Numbered from the stretch's first letter, positions 18,722 to 27,352 are shown. The stretch is 64,000 nt of DNA from JBFWRK01 sp050248955 (GCA_050248955.1 JBFWRK010000009.1:136993-200992); one strand, 5' to 3'. Notes: a model not told the origin generated them from the letters alone. A program made the numbers and translations.

Positions 18722-19159
18722 ATGACGTTGGACGAGATCAAGGCCGAGTGTCGGCGGTTGTCGCCGTGGGCGCACCTCGCGACCGTCGGCCCCGATGGTG
18801 CGCCTGACGTGGCGCCGGTGCACCCGTGCTGGGAGGGCGATGTCCTCTGGGTGATGGTCGGCACCGGCGCGGTGAAGGTCCGCAACATCGCCGCCAACCC
18901 CAGGGTCGCGCTGCACTGGCAGGTGACGGAGGTCGGCGACGGTGTCGAGCTGTGGGGCCGAGCAGAGCTCCACGACGACGTGGAGACCAAGCGGCGGCTG
19001 TGGACCGGTGTGTTCGACTACGACTTGAACCTGTTCTCGCCGGGCGGTCCGGACGACTCGCCCGGCACGGGCTTCCTCGCGATCCACCCCGAGCGGGCGC
19101 TCGTCCTGAAGCAGTACGGCATGGGCGGCTCGTCCCGGTGGCGGGTGGCCGACGCGTGA
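18722..19159 (+). CDS. Pyridoxamine 5'-phosphate oxidase-fold (FMN/F420-binding) protein
   Basis: 145-residue split-barrel protein with the short pattern HLATVGPDGAPDVAPVHP (about 18-35), KVRNIAANPRVALHWQVTE (about 54-72) and FLAIHPERALVLKQ. This is the PNPOx-like/F420-dependent reductase (DDR/FDOR) fold; actinobacterial members bind FMN or F420. The cofactor cannot be fixed from sequence alone. The stop overlaps the following SDR start by four bases, so the two may act on one redox substrate. TATGGT at 18673-18678 is a possible -10. Confidence 0.8.
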   Translation: MTLDEIKAECRRLSPWAHLATVGPDGAPDVAPVHPCWEGDVLWVMVGTGAVKVRNIAANPRVALHWQVTEVGDGVELWGRAELHDDVETKRRLWTGVFDYDLNLFSPGGPDDSPGTGFLAIHPERALVLKQYGMGGSSRWRVADA

Positions 19160-19950
19160 GTCGCCTCTCGAGGCTCTCGCGATCGATCGCGGGCAAGCGA
19201 GCGCTCGTCACGGGCGCCGCGTCGGGCATGGGGCGAGCCACGGCGCACCTGTTCGCCGACGAGGGAGCGCGCGTCGCCGTCGTCGACATCGGCGCCGAGC
19301 GAGTGCTCGCCGTCGTCGACGAGATCCGTGGAGCGCACGGCGACGATGCCGCCGAAGGGTTCGTGGTGGACGTGGCCGATGCAGCTGCGCTGAAGCAGCT
19401 CGTCGCGGACGTGGTCGAACGCTTCGGCGGACTCGACATCGTGGTCAACAATGCCGGCATCTCGCTCGTGACCTCGGCGTTCCAGGACGAGGACAGCTTC
19501 GAGGAGAGCTGGGCCCGCACGCTCGACGTCAACCTCACGGCGCATGCCCGCCTCATCCGAGCCGCGCTCCCGCACCTCCAGCAGGCCGACGATGGCGGTC
19601 GGATCGTCAACATCGCGTCGACCGAGGCGATCGTGACCACCGCCGGGCTGGCCGCGTACGCGGCCACGAAGGCCGGCGTCGTCGGCCTGACGAAGAGCTT
19701 CGCCGTCGAGCTCGGCCGCCACGGCGTGACCGTCAACTGCATCTGTCCGGGCCCGATCCGGACCGGGATGACAGCCGAGATCCCGGACGAGGCGAAGGAG
19801 ATCTACGCGAAGCGTCGAGTGCCGCTGCGGCGCTACGGCGAGCCGGAGGAGGTCGCGCAGATGACGCTCAACCTGTGCCTTCCCGCATCGAGCTTCGTCA
19901 ACGGCGCGATCATCCCCGTCGACGGCGGCATGACGATCCGCCACACGTGA
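19156..19950 (+). CDS. Short-chain dehydrogenase/reductase
   Basis: 264-residue classical SDR with TGAASGMG (about 17-24), an acidic strand-2 end (VAVVDIG), NNAGIS, IASTEA plus the YAATK catalytic pair and GAIIPVDGGMT. The start is GTG 19156 in a GTGA overlap with the PNPOx-fold gene. The N-terminus has an additional Ser/Arg-rich SRLSRLSRSIAGKR. It is most likely an NAD-dependent alcohol dehydrogenase; the substrate is unknown. Confidence 0.87.
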   Translation: MSRLSRLSRSIAGKRALVTGAASGMGRATAHLFADEGARVAVVDIGAERVLAVVDEIRGAHGDDAAEGFVVDVADAAALKQLVADVVERFGGLDIVVNNAGISLVTSAFQDEDSFEESWARTLDVNLTAHARLIRAALPHLQQADDGGRIVNIASTEAIVTTAGLAAYAATKAGVVGLTKSFAVELGRHGVTVNCICPGPIRTGMTAEIPDEAKEIYAKRRVPLRRYGEPEEVAQMTLNLCLPASSFVNGAIIPVDGGMTIRHT

Positions 19951-19999
19951 CGCCCGGACGTGGGACGTTCGGCCCTCCCCGCTGTGCGCTTCCGGGCGG

Positions 20000-20404
20000 A
20001 TGCTGGACGCGATGACGAACGCAGCGTGTCGAGCAGGCTCGTGCCGACGGTCGGGCCGCCTCTGGGTGGTCCTCGGCGCGGTGGGACTCGTTCTCACGGC
20101 GTGTGGCGGCGACGACGACGATGAACCGGCGCAGCTGCCCAACCCGGCATCGGTGTTCTGCGAGGAGCAGGGCGGCACCGTGGACCTCCAGTCGGGGATC
20201 TGCACGTTGCCCGACGGCACGGAGATCGACGAGTGGGAGTACTACCGGAGCCAGACCGGCGACTCGGTCGGCATCGCCAACCCCGCGGCGGTGTTCTGCG
20301 AGGAGCAGGGCGGCACCGTCTCGGGTCCCGAGCCGATGTGCCGGTTGCCGGACGGGAGCGAGGTCGACGCCTGGGCGTACTTCCGGGAGAACGCCCCCGG
20401 GTGA
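20000..20404 (+). CDS. Lipoprotein with two DUF333 repeats
   Basis: 134 residues. A long charged N-terminus is followed by the hydrophobic segment LWVVLGAVGLVLTA and a lipobox Cys before GGDDDDE. Two tandem DUF333 modules follow: NPASVFCEEQGGTV...LPDGTEIDEWEYYR and NPAAVFCEEQGGTV...LPDGSEVDAWAYFR, each with two Cys. Nucleotide identity between the repeats is high, indicating recent duplication. DUF333 is a short Cys-containing domain of secreted proteins with unknown function, usually present as one copy. An alternative start is the ATG at 20012. Confidence 0.8.
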   Translation: MLDAMTNAACRAGSCRRSGRLWVVLGAVGLVLTACGGDDDDEPAQLPNPASVFCEEQGGTVDLQSGICTLPDGTEIDEWEYYRSQTGDSVGIANPAAVFCEEQGGTVSGPEPMCRLPDGSEVDAWAYFRENAPG

Positions 20405-20439
20405 GCACCTCCGTGTGAATCCGAGCTGCTCGATCCGGC

Positions 20440-21558
20440 TCAGGTTGCGGGTGTGTAGCCGTCGACGAGGCCGGTGAGCTTGCTCGGGCGATGCTCGCCG
20501 ATCACGAGCTGCTCGAGGATGCCGAGGCCCTCGACGACCTCGCCGCCGGGCCGCGTGCACGTCGCCCGGCACACGGCCTGCACGTGGACGTGGTGCGGCG
20601 CCGTCGGGTCATCCACCGGCAGCGCCCACCGATCGCCGCCGACCTCGAGCTCGCCCTTCCACACGCCGTGCGACCAGTCGGGGTGCCCGTAGCCGATGCC
20701 GAGCATCTGGAAGTGGTACATCGGCTCGAGCCGGACCGTCGTGAGCTCGTCCTCCCACGAGACCAGGTCGATCTCGCACCACGACGCCCAACGCGTGCCC
20801 GGTTGCCACCCGATCCGGTAATCGACCGTCCGCATCGCCGCCGGTTCGCCACCGTCGGGAGCGTGGAACCCGGTCTCGTGCCAGCGACGGCCGTCGGCGT
20901 GCTCGTTGATGTCGAAGTGGGTCGAGAACCCGTCGAAGTTCACCGGTGCCCACAGCCAGTAGAACTGCGGCGCCGCCATCGGCGCGCCGAGCGCGGCCCG
21001 TTCACCGACCGGACGAATGCCCCATGACCGGTCGCGGGACCCCCAGGTGCCGTCGTCGGTGAGGTCGATCCGTTCGCCGTCCACCTCGACCCAGCCCGAC
21101 CAGGTGCCGAACTGCGTCAGGCGCGTGTAGTCGAACACGACGCGAACGCCGGCGCGCATGTGGAAGTGCGGCTCTTGGATCGCGGGCGATCGAGAGCTGA
21201 ACGTGAGCTCGGCCCGCAGCCCGTGGTCGGGTGCGTCGACGGTCAGCCGCAGCCGGTGCAAGGGTTCGAGGATCTCGACGCGGATCGGGCCGACCTCGTT
21301 CGCGTCGCGGCGATCCACCGGTGCCCGGCGCGACGCGTGCACGTTCACCTGGAGCGCGCCCTCGCGCACGACGCTGAACGCGGAATCGGCGACGTGGCGG
21401 TTCGGGTAGAGGCCCATCGCCAGCCCGAAGTACAGCGATCCGTCCCGCCGGTAGCCGTTGAAGAAGTACCGGTCGTAGTGGTTGACGTCGGAGGTCGCTG
21501 TCTCGGCGATCGGCACGCTCGCCTGGTGGATCGGGTAGTCGTCGAAGCTCGTGAGCAC
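20440..21558 (-). CDS. CrtC/AttH-like lipocalin-fold protein, unknown function
   Basis: 372 residues starting at GTG 21558, with TACGGT on the minus strand (plus 21567-21572) eight bases upstream. A start further upstream would run into the divergent ctaA gene. The sequence is beta-rich with many Trp and His residues: HYDRYFFNGYRRDGSLYFGLAMGLYPNRH, in part; TWGSRDRSWGIRP; FYWLWAPVNFDG. It resembles two-domain lipocalin-like proteins related to hydroxyneurosporene hydratase CrtC and AttH. The assignment is by pattern only. It is far from the carotenoid cluster, so a carotenoid role should not be assumed. Confidence 0.65.
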   Translation of the reverse strand: MLTSFDDYPIHQASVPIAETATSDVNHYDRYFFNGYRRDGSLYFGLAMGLYPNRHVADSAFSVVREGALQVNVHASRRAPVDRRDANEVGPIRVEILEPLHRLRLTVDAPDHGLRAELTFSSRSPAIQEPHFHMRAGVRVVFDYTRLTQFGTWSGWVEVDGERIDLTDDGTWGSRDRSWGIRPVGERAALGAPMAAPQFYWLWAPVNFDGFSTHFDINEHADGRRWHETGFHAPDGGEPAAMRTVDYRIGWQPGTRWASWCEIDLVSWEDELTTVRLEPMYHFQMLGIGYGHPDWSHGVWKGELEVGGDRWALPVDDPTAPHHVHVQAVCRATCTRPGGEVVEGLGILEQLVIGEHRPSKLTGLVDGYTPAT

Positions 21559-21627
21559 GACGCGTGACCGTAGCGACACGTCCGGCCTGGGCTCGCCCCG
21601 CAGTCGAGTCGTAGCCTGGCGGTCGCC

Positions 21628-22563
21628 ATGAGCTCGCGCCGCCTCCAATCGCAGACGTACGCTCGGATCGCGCTGCTCGCGCTCGCGTCGCTCGTCGTGA
21701 TCGTGGTGACCGGGGCCCTCGTGCGGCTCACCGGCTCAGGCCTCGGCTGCTCCGACTGGCCGAACTGCAGCGAGACGAAGTTCGTCGACGTGTCGAGTGC
21801 GCACACCGCCATCGAGCAGCTGAACCGGCTGTTCACCGGTCTCGTCGCGATCGCGGTGATCCTCGCCGTGCTCGGCTCGCTCGTCCGGGCGCCGCGTCGC
21901 CGGGACCTCACATGGCTGTCGCTCGGTCTCGTCGCCGGTGTGATCGGCCAGATCGTGCTCGGCGGGATCACCGTGCTCGTCGATCTCCACCCCGCAGCGG
22001 TGCAGGGGCACTTCCTGCTCTCCATGGTGCTCTGCGCGAACGGGTTCGTCCTCTGGCGGCGCGCGGAGGAGCCCGACGATGCCCGCCGCGTGCTGCTCGT
22101 CAGCCGAGCCCATCGCCGGCTGGCGTGGGCGATCACCGCGATGGCCGGCCTGGCGATCGTCACGGGCACGGTCGTGACCGGCACTGGGCCGCACGGTGGC
22201 GACGAGGAGGCGCGCCGGTTCGGCTTCGAGATCGGCTCGGTCGCGCGGGTCCACGGCGTCGCCGTGAACGTGACGCTCCTGCTCGCGCTCTGGTTGATGT
22301 GGCGGTTGCGGCGTCACGCCGATCGCGCGGTCCTCGAGGGTCCGATCGGCCTGTTCGTGTTCATCGCGTTCATGCAGGCCGGCATCGGTTACGCGCAGTA
22401 CTTCACTGGCGTGCCGGTGATGCTCGTCATCACCCACGTCGCCGGCGCGACGGCGCTCTGGCTCGCCGCGCTGCACCTCGGTCGCTCGACCACGGGCGCT
22501 GCCGAGGTCGCCACCTCGGCCCGCGATGCGTCAGTCGTTGCTCCCGTCGTCGCCGTACAGTGA
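21628..22563 (+). CDS. ctaA: Heme A synthase (CtaA/Cox15)
   Basis: 311-residue protein with eight predicted membrane helices. Features include GALVRLTGSGLGCSDWPNC with the paired cysteines of type-1 CtaA, and four helix histidines likely to bind heme: SSAHTAIEQLNR, VQGHFLLS, ARVHGVAVN and ITHVAGATALW. It oxidises heme O to heme A for an aa3-type cytochrome oxidase, so the host respires aerobically. TAGCCT lies upstream of the ATG. The last 33 bases overlap the convergent PH-domain gene. Confidence 0.9.
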   Translation: MSSRRLQSQTYARIALLALASLVVIVVTGALVRLTGSGLGCSDWPNCSETKFVDVSSAHTAIEQLNRLFTGLVAIAVILAVLGSLVRAPRRRDLTWLSLGLVAGVIGQIVLGGITVLVDLHPAAVQGHFLLSMVLCANGFVLWRRAEEPDDARRVLLVSRAHRRLAWAITAMAGLAIVTGTVVTGTGPHGGDEEARRFGFEIGSVARVHGVAVNVTLLLALWLMWRLRRHADRAVLEGPIGLFVFIAFMQAGIGYAQYFTGVPVMLVITHVAGATALWLAALHLGRSTTGAAEVATSARDASVVAPVVAVQ

Positions 22564-23334
22564 CTCGCTGCCGGCTCCACCACCGCCGCCACCACCACTG
22601 ATCGCAGAGGGCGCGGACGAGGTCGTCGGCGGTTCGAGCGTGATGTTGCCCTGCTTCATCTCGACGAGCAGCAGGAGGTTCTCGTAGAACGTCTCGGGGT
22701 CGTCGAGGTTGCGCATGTACTTGAGGCCGGATTCCTCGTTGGCCGAGTCGATGCGGATCTCAGCGAATCCGAACATCCGCCCGACCAGCGTCGAGTTGTA
22801 GCGCACGTCGGTGACCTTCGCGAGCGGGATCCAGGCGTTCTCCCGGTGGAGGAAGCCGCGCACTCGCATCACCCTCATCGTCGTGAGCACGTAGCGCGTG
22901 TAGCGGTCGCGCAGGATCCAGCGCGCCGCGAGCAGCAACCAGGAGACCCCGACGGCGATGAAGAGGATGCCGAAGATCATCGGGTCCGCCCCGAGTTGCG
23001 ACGTGTTGACGACGATCCCGCCGAACAGGATGAGCACCAGCAGCGGTGCGTTGCCGAGCAGGAAGGCGGAGAAGCTCGGCGACTGGGCGTAGACCACGAC
23101 CTCTTTCGATGCGAGCAGGGAGTAGAGGATCTGGTCGGGGTCGGCGAAGAAGCGTGGCGGTCGCCGCCGCAGCCAGCGCGGACTGAACGTGACGTTGCGG
23201 ATCTGGTGGTCGGGGAAGGCCTCGTACGGCGGCGCGTACGGGTCGTGGGTGCGGGTGATCGGTTCCTGGGGCAGCAGCGTCGGCCGGCTGCCGGGCCGGG
23301 GGTATCGCTCTGGCATCTCCGGGGTCGGGTTCAT
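22531..23334 (-). CDS. Bacterial PH-domain (bPH2/DUF304) membrane protein
   Basis: 267 residues. A Pro-rich N-terminus leads to FFADPDQILYSLLASKEVVVYAQS, two membrane helices (about 97-116 and 123-143), then a DUF304/bPH2 domain: DRYTRYVLTTMRVMRVRGFLHRENAWIPLAKVTDV, in part. The PH-like half resembles YdbS/YdbT proteins that sit at the cytoplasmic membrane face. The C-terminus is a Gly-rich tail. Start ATG 23334; alternatives include the Met at residue 7. Function unknown. Confidence 0.8.
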   Translation of the reverse strand: MNPTPEMPERYPRPGSRPTLLPQEPITRTHDPYAPPYEAFPDHQIRNVTFSPRWLRRRPPRFFADPDQILYSLLASKEVVVYAQSPSFSAFLLGNAPLLVLILFGGIVVNTSQLGADPMIFGILFIAVGVSWLLLAARWILRDRYTRYVLTTMRVMRVRGFLHRENAWIPLAKVTDVRYNSTLVGRMFGFAEIRIDSANEESGLKYMRNLDDPETFYENLLLLVEMKQGNITLEPPTTSSAPSAISGGGGGGGAGSESLYGDDGSND

Positions 23335-23356
23335 CGTCGGCTCGGCGCGCTGGCGC

Positions 23357-23539
23357 TCACTCCGTGAGGCCCTTGACGAACGTCGCCGTGCGGTCGATCA
23401 GCTCCGAGAAGAACGTGCCGACCGAGCCGAGGAAGTCACCGGCGGCCGACGCCGACCCTTCCGGGTTGCGCCAGATGGAGACCACGACGAACGCGATCAC
23501 CAGATACAGCAGGATCTTCTTGATCGTGTCGTTCTTCAC
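23357..23539 (-). CDS. Small single-pass membrane protein (60 aa)
   Basis: Starts at GTG 23539, with GGAGGA eight bases upstream, which decides it over a longer reading from 23620. After a basic N-terminus (KNDTIKK) comes one membrane helix, ILLYLVIAFVVVSIW, and then a soluble amphipathic tail SVGTFFSELIDRTATFVKGL. Small proteins of this form are common in actinobacteria beside PH-domain membrane proteins; it may form an operon with the downstream PH-domain gene, 22 bases away. Function unknown. Confidence 0.7.
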   Translation of the reverse strand: MKNDTIKKILLYLVIAFVVVSIWRNPEGSASAAGDFLGSVGTFFSELIDRTATFVKGLTE

Positions 23540-23594
23540 CGTGGGGTCCTCCGTAACGCGAAGCAGCCCGCGGACTCCACCCGGTAAGGAGATG

Positions 23595-24560
23595 CTAATC
23601 GGCGGCGCGCGCCGTGGCAACGATGCTCGCCATTCGCTCGCAGGTCGCGACGAACCCGGCGATCGTCTCTTCGATGATCTGACGCACCGGGAGGACCTGT
23701 TCGATGCGCCCAGCGACCTGGCCGGTCAGTGCGATCGCGGCTTCGAGGTCGCCACCGAAGTAGAGGTCCATCGCCCGCCCGAACTCCTCCATGCCGACGT
23801 GGTCCTGCCGTTCGAGCACGGTCGACCGCTCGGTGCGCAGCGCCCGCAGGCCCGGCCGTGAGAAGCGGTTCAGGAACACGGTGTCGGTCTCGGCGGCGCC
23901 GACGATCGCCTGCTTCCAGTTGTCGTGGACCGGTGACTCCGCCGCGGACACCATGCGTGTGCCCATCTGCACGCCCTCGGCGCCGAGCGCGAACGCAGCT
24001 GCCATCGACGCGCCGTCGGTGATGCCGCCGGCGGCGACGATGGGGACGTCGAGCTTCGATGCGACGAGAGGCAGCAGGACCATCGTCGAGACGTCCCGGG
24101 GGTTCTTGAAGCCGCCGCCCTCGCCGCCCTCGACGACGAGCCCGTCGACGCCTGCCTCCACCGCCTTCAGCGCCGCGCCGAGCGTCGGCACGACGTGGAA
24201 CACCGTGAGCCCGGCGCTCTTCAACTGCGCGGTGTACTTCCGCGGATCGCCGGCCGACGTGGTCACGAAGCGGACGCCCTGGTCGACGACGAAGTCGACG
24301 ATCGCTGGATCGCGCACGAAGAGCTGCGCGATGTTCACGCCGAAGGGCTGATCGGTGAGGTCGTGCATCTTGCGGATCTCTTCACGCACGGCGTCGAGCT
24401 CGCCGGACGAGGTCTCGATGATCCCGAGCCCTCCCGCGTTCGACACGGCCGATGCGAGCTGCGAGCGCGCGATCCAGCCCATCGGCGCCTGGATGATCGG
24501 GTAGCGGACCCCGAGCAGCTCCGAGACGCGGGTGCGAAGTGCGGGCGGCGGCGTGGTCAT
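23595..24560 (-). CDS. Nitronate monooxygenase-like FMN oxidoreductase
   Basis: 321-residue TIM-barrel flavoprotein: YPIIQAPMGWIARSQLASAVSNAGGLG (in part, about 20-45), VVEGGEGGGF (FMN phosphate and catalytic region), IVAAGGITDG and ALGAEGVQMGTRMV. This is the nitronate monooxygenase / FabK-like 2-nitropropane dioxygenase family. It lacks the clear catalytic His of true class I NMOs in the place I would expect it, so the nitronate substrate is uncertain. Monocistronic; convergent or head-on neighbours. Confidence 0.82.
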   Translation of the reverse strand: MTTPPPALRTRVSELLGVRYPIIQAPMGWIARSQLASAVSNAGGLGIIETSSGELDAVREEIRKMHDLTDQPFGVNIAQLFVRDPAIVDFVVDQGVRFVTTSAGDPRKYTAQLKSAGLTVFHVVPTLGAALKAVEAGVDGLVVEGGEGGGFKNPRDVSTMVLLPLVASKLDVPIVAAGGITDGASMAAAFALGAEGVQMGTRMVSAAESPVHDNWKQAIVGAAETDTVFLNRFSRPGLRALRTERSTVLERQDHVGMEEFGRAMDLYFGGDLEAAIALTGQVAGRIEQVLPVRQIIEETIAGFVATCERMASIVATARAAD

Positions 24561-24591
24561 GGCGCGGACCGTATCTGTCGGCCGGCGCCGA

Positions 24592-25260
24592 TCAGCGACC
24601 GAGCACGGTGTCGTAGAGGTGGTGGCAGTCGTTGACCGTCACGACGGTGTGGCCGTGGTCGCCGACTCGCACGACGCTGACGCTCGTGTTCTCGACGGTC
24701 ATCCAGAGCGAGCGGGTGACACCCAGGACCTCGGCGAGGTACGCGTTGATCGAGCCTCCATGAGCGACGACGGCGATCGTCTCGTCGCGGTGCTCCTGGG
24801 CGAGGGCTTCCACGACCGCAGCGACCCGTGTCCGGAAGGCGACGTCTCCTTCACAACCCGGGATCCCGTCCCATCGTCCGGTCCTGCTCCATGCAACCCA
24901 CTCCGGATCGCGCGCAGCGGCGCGGCGGCGGAACTCACCGTTGCCCCAGTCCCCGAGGCGGATCTCCTCGAGGTCAGGGAACAGGCCGACCTCGAGGGCT
25001 CGTCGTGCGGCGAGGGGCTGTGCGGTCTGCACGGCTCGCGACAGGTGCGAGGCGTACACGGCGTGGATCTCCTTGTCCGCCAGTCGAGCATCGAGCGCGT
25101 CCGCCTGGGCGATGCCTTCGACGTGCAACGGGGGATCGGCGGCCTCGACGGTGCCCGGCACGACGTCGGCCGAGCGGCCGTGGCGGATCAGGAGGATCTC
25201 GCACGTGCCTTCGGTGTCGTTGGCGAGCGTCGGTTGGGGGATGGCGGTCGTCGAGTCCAC
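24592..25260 (-). CDS. Histidine phosphatase family protein
   Basis: 222 residues with the catalytic LIRHGRSAD near 24-32, PLHVEGIAQADALDARL, the second motif SHLSRAVQTAQPLA, the acid-base EIRLGDWGNGEF, and the second His in VVAHGGSINAYLAEVLGV. This is branch-1 histidine phosphatase, close to phosphoglycerate-mutase-like phosphatases (GpmB/CobC type). A second member of the family is at 13218. Substrate unknown. Confidence 0.85.
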   Translation of the reverse strand: MDSTTAIPQPTLANDTEGTCEILLIRHGRSADVVPGTVEAADPPLHVEGIAQADALDARLADKEIHAVYASHLSRAVQTAQPLAARRALEVGLFPDLEEIRLGDWGNGEFRRRAAARDPEWVAWSRTGRWDGIPGCEGDVAFRTRVAAVVEALAQEHRDETIAVVAHGGSINAYLAEVLGVTRSLWMTVENTSVSVVRVGDHGHTVVTVNDCHHLYDTVLGR

Positions 25261-25277
25261 GCGGGCAAGCTAGCGAC

Positions 25278-25763
25278 GTGGCGAAGCAGCCGAAGAGCGG
25301 TACCCCGGCGTTGGCCGAGTTGCAGCGGGCGGGCGTCGAGTTCAGCGCCCGCGAGTTCGAGCACGCAGCTGGTGAGCGCAGCTACGGCGTCGCAGCCGCG
25401 GCGGCACTCGGCGTCGAGCCGGCGCGAGTGTTCAAGACGCTCGTCGCCGTGGCCGACGGGAGACCGGTGGTCGGCATCGTGCCGGTCGATCGGCAGCTGT
25501 CCCTGAAGGCGATTGCCGCGGCTGTCGGATCGAAGCGGGCCGAGATCGCGACGCCGGCGGACGCCGAACGGATCACCGGCTACGTCGTCGGCGGGATCAG
25601 CCCGTTCGGACAGAAGCGTCGCCTGGCGACCGTGCTCGACGAGTCCGCGACCGCCTTCGCGACGATCTACGTGAGCGGGGGGCGGAGAGGGCTCGACGTC
25701 GAACTCGCGCCGTCGTCGCTCGTCGCCGTGCTCGGCGCGACGACTGCCCCGATCTCGACCTGA
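25278..25763 (+). CDS. ybaK: Cys-tRNA(Pro)/Cys-tRNA(Cys) deacylase YbaK
   Basis: 161-residue YbaK/EbsC-type editing protein: ARVFKTLVAVADGRPVVGIVPVD with the conserved catalytic-region Lys, SLKAIAAAVGSKRAEIA, TGYVVGGISPFGQKRRLATVLD (GXXPFG block). YbaK clears cysteine mischarged on tRNA-Pro in trans. GTG 25278 sits seven bases behind CTAGCG, a likely leaderless start. It diverges from the histidine phosphatase only 17 bases away. Confidence 0.88.
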   Translation: MAKQPKSGTPALAELQRAGVEFSAREFEHAAGERSYGVAAAAALGVEPARVFKTLVAVADGRPVVGIVPVDRQLSLKAIAAAVGSKRAEIATPADAERITGYVVGGISPFGQKRRLATVLDESATAFATIYVSGGRRGLDVELAPSSLVAVLGATTAPIST

Positions 25764-25796
25764 CGCGCGCTCGCGCTCGAGGATTAGGTTGCGGCG

Positions 25797-26543
25797 ATGG
25801 AGCTGCGTCTCGATGGGAAGGTCGCGCTGGTCACCGGCGCTTCGAAGGGCATCGGCAAGGCGATCGCGGGGACCTTCTCGGCTGCGGGAGCGAAGGTGAT
25901 GCTCTCGTCCCGGAAGGTCGATCAGCTCGAGGCGGCCGCATCCGAGATGAACGGCGAGACGGCGGTGTTCGCTGCCAACGCGGGCGATGTGGAAGCTGCC
26001 GCCGCATGTGTCGCAGCGACGGTCCAGCAGTTCGGCGGGTTCGACATCCTGGTCAACAACGCAGCGACGAACCCGTACTTCGGGCCGACGCTCGGAGTCG
26101 ATCCCAGCCGGTACGACAAGACGTTCCAGGTCAACCTGCGCGGTCCGCTCTTCTGGTGCCAGGCTGCCTACGAGGCGGCGCTGCGCGACAAGCCCGGCGT
26201 CATCGTGAACGTCGCCTCCGTCGGCGGACTGCGCACCGAGCACGGGCTCGGCGTCTACAACCTGACGAAGGCGGCGATGATCCATCTCACCCGTCAGCTG
26301 GCGGGCGAGCTCGGCCCGAACCGCGTCGTCGGCATCGCGCCTGGTCTCGTGCAGACCGACTTCTCGTCGTTCCTCGTCGAGAACTTCGGCGAGCGACTCG
26401 CCGCGAGCTTGCCGCTCGAGCGGCTGGGCCAGCCGCAGGACATCGCGAACCTCGCGCTGTTCCTGGTCTCCGATCTCGCCAGCTGGATCACCGGCGACAC
26501 GTTCGTGATCGATGGCGGCGCCGGGGTGCGCAGCACGACGTGA
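25797..26543 (+). CDS. Short-chain dehydrogenase/reductase
   Basis: 248 residues, classical SDR: TGASKGIG (about 14-21), SSRK after strand 2 (basic residue suggests NADP(H)), NNAATNPYFGP (about 88), NVASVGG and YNLTK, ending FVIDGGAG. The sequence is typical of FabG-like/glucose-1-dehydrogenase-like SDRs of actinobacteria. TAGGTT lies nine bases before the ATG at 25797. A strong hairpin follows at 26580. Confidence 0.87.
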   Translation: MELRLDGKVALVTGASKGIGKAIAGTFSAAGAKVMLSSRKVDQLEAAASEMNGETAVFAANAGDVEAAAACVAATVQQFGGFDILVNNAATNPYFGPTLGVDPSRYDKTFQVNLRGPLFWCQAAYEAALRDKPGVIVNVASVGGLRTEHGLGVYNLTKAAMIHLTRQLAGELGPNRVVGIAPGLVQTDFSSFLVENFGERLAASLPLERLGQPQDIANLALFLVSDLASWITGDTFVIDGGAGVRSTT

Positions 26544-26579
26544 CCGGCCGGCACCGGCCGGCATTGGTGGGCCGGCACC

Positions 26580-26621
26580 GGTCGGCGCTCCGCACCGAAG
26601 GGGGGAGGCGGAGCGCCGACC
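26580..26621. terminator. Bidirectional hairpin terminator
   Basis: GGTCGGCGCTCCGC (26580-26593) pairs perfectly with GCGGAGCGCCGACC (26608-26621) around a 14-base purine-rich loop. It separates the SDR from the convergent secreted-protein gene. Just upstream, 26543-26579 has repeated CCGGCCGGCACCGG blocks. No T-tract on either side. Confidence 0.65.
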
Positions 26622-26635
26622 AGGTACGGGAAGGC

Positions 26636-27265
26636 TCAGGAGCCCTGCGTACCGTTGACGCGCTCGGTGATCCGCTGCGTGGCCTCGGCGAGCTTGGCGT
26701 CCGCCTCCTCCTGCGTGTGCTCACCGGCGGCGACTTCCTCGTCGAGGTGAGCCTTCACGTCGGCGACCATGGCGTCGATCACGGTCTGCACGTCGACGTC
26801 CTTCGATGCTGCGACCTCGGCGATCGTCTGCCCGTCCTGCAGCGCCGTGCGCAGCTCGTCGGCAGTCATGCCGAGCGCCGTCGCGGCGGCCTCGAGCCCA
26901 CGGCCGTGCCGGCCGCCCCACTCGCCGCCAGGCCCACCATGTCCCATGCCGCGTCCACCGGGGCCGCCCTCGGGTCGGGCCGCTTCGAGCGCGGCGGTGA
27001 CCGCGTCGGCCTGGGCCTGGGTGATCGTGCCGTCGTCGATGAGCGACTGCAGCGCGTCCTGCACCCAGGCACCTCGATCCGGGCGCTCGGTCGCGGTCGC
27101 GGCGGAGTCTGTCGTCGCCGGATCAGTGGTCGCGGTGTCGTCGACCGCGCTCACCGATGGCGATGTGGTGGCCGATGAGATGCTGGTCACGCCCAAGGCG
27201 ACGCCGGCACCTCCACCGGCCAGGAGTCCGGCCACGAGGCCGGCTGATGCAAATCGCTTCTTCAT
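26636..27265 (-). CDS. Secreted protein with helical repeats (YckD/SHOCT-like), possible two-component target
   Basis: 209 residues. Signal peptide MKKRFASAGLVAGLLAGGGAGVALG, then a Thr/Asp-rich linker. It continues with an acidic helical segment with SLIDDGTITQAQADAVTAAL (about 70-90), a Gly/His-rich loop (GGRGMGHGGPGGEWGGRHGRG, in part), then LGMTADELRTALQDGQTIAEVA and an acidic C-terminal helix. The 'LxDGxITxxQAD' pattern recurs in actinobacterial exported proteins of unknown role. ATG 27265 has GGAAGGA eight bases upstream. A pair of GTGAG repeats lies at its promoter, as at the response-regulator gene. Confidence 0.78.
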   Translation of the reverse strand: MKKRFASAGLVAGLLAGGGAGVALGVTSISSATTSPSVSAVDDTATTDPATTDSAATATERPDRGAWVQDALQSLIDDGTITQAQADAVTAALEAARPEGGPGGRGMGHGGPGGEWGGRHGRGLEAAATALGMTADELRTALQDGQTIAEVAASKDVDVQTVIDAMVADVKAHLDEEVAAGEHTQEEADAKLAEATQRITERVNGTQGS

Positions 27266-27337
27266 GAAGTGGTCCTTCCGTTGCAGCTCCACGAGCTTGA
27301 TGTGCTCACTGTGGGCCGCGGAGGTAAGAACGTCCCC

Positions 27338-27352
27338 GTGAGGAGGGTGAGA
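27338..27352 (-). promoter_or_regulatory. Candidate response-regulator box upstream of the secreted protein
   Basis: Plus-strand GTGAG occurs at 27338-27342 and 27347-27351, 9 bp apart, the second as GGTGAGA (on the minus strand, TCTCACC). The same heptamer is repeated upstream of the response-regulator gene (29441-29458). The start of the secreted-protein gene is about 75 bases downstream on the minus strand, a normal distance for an activator site. Confidence 0.45.
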
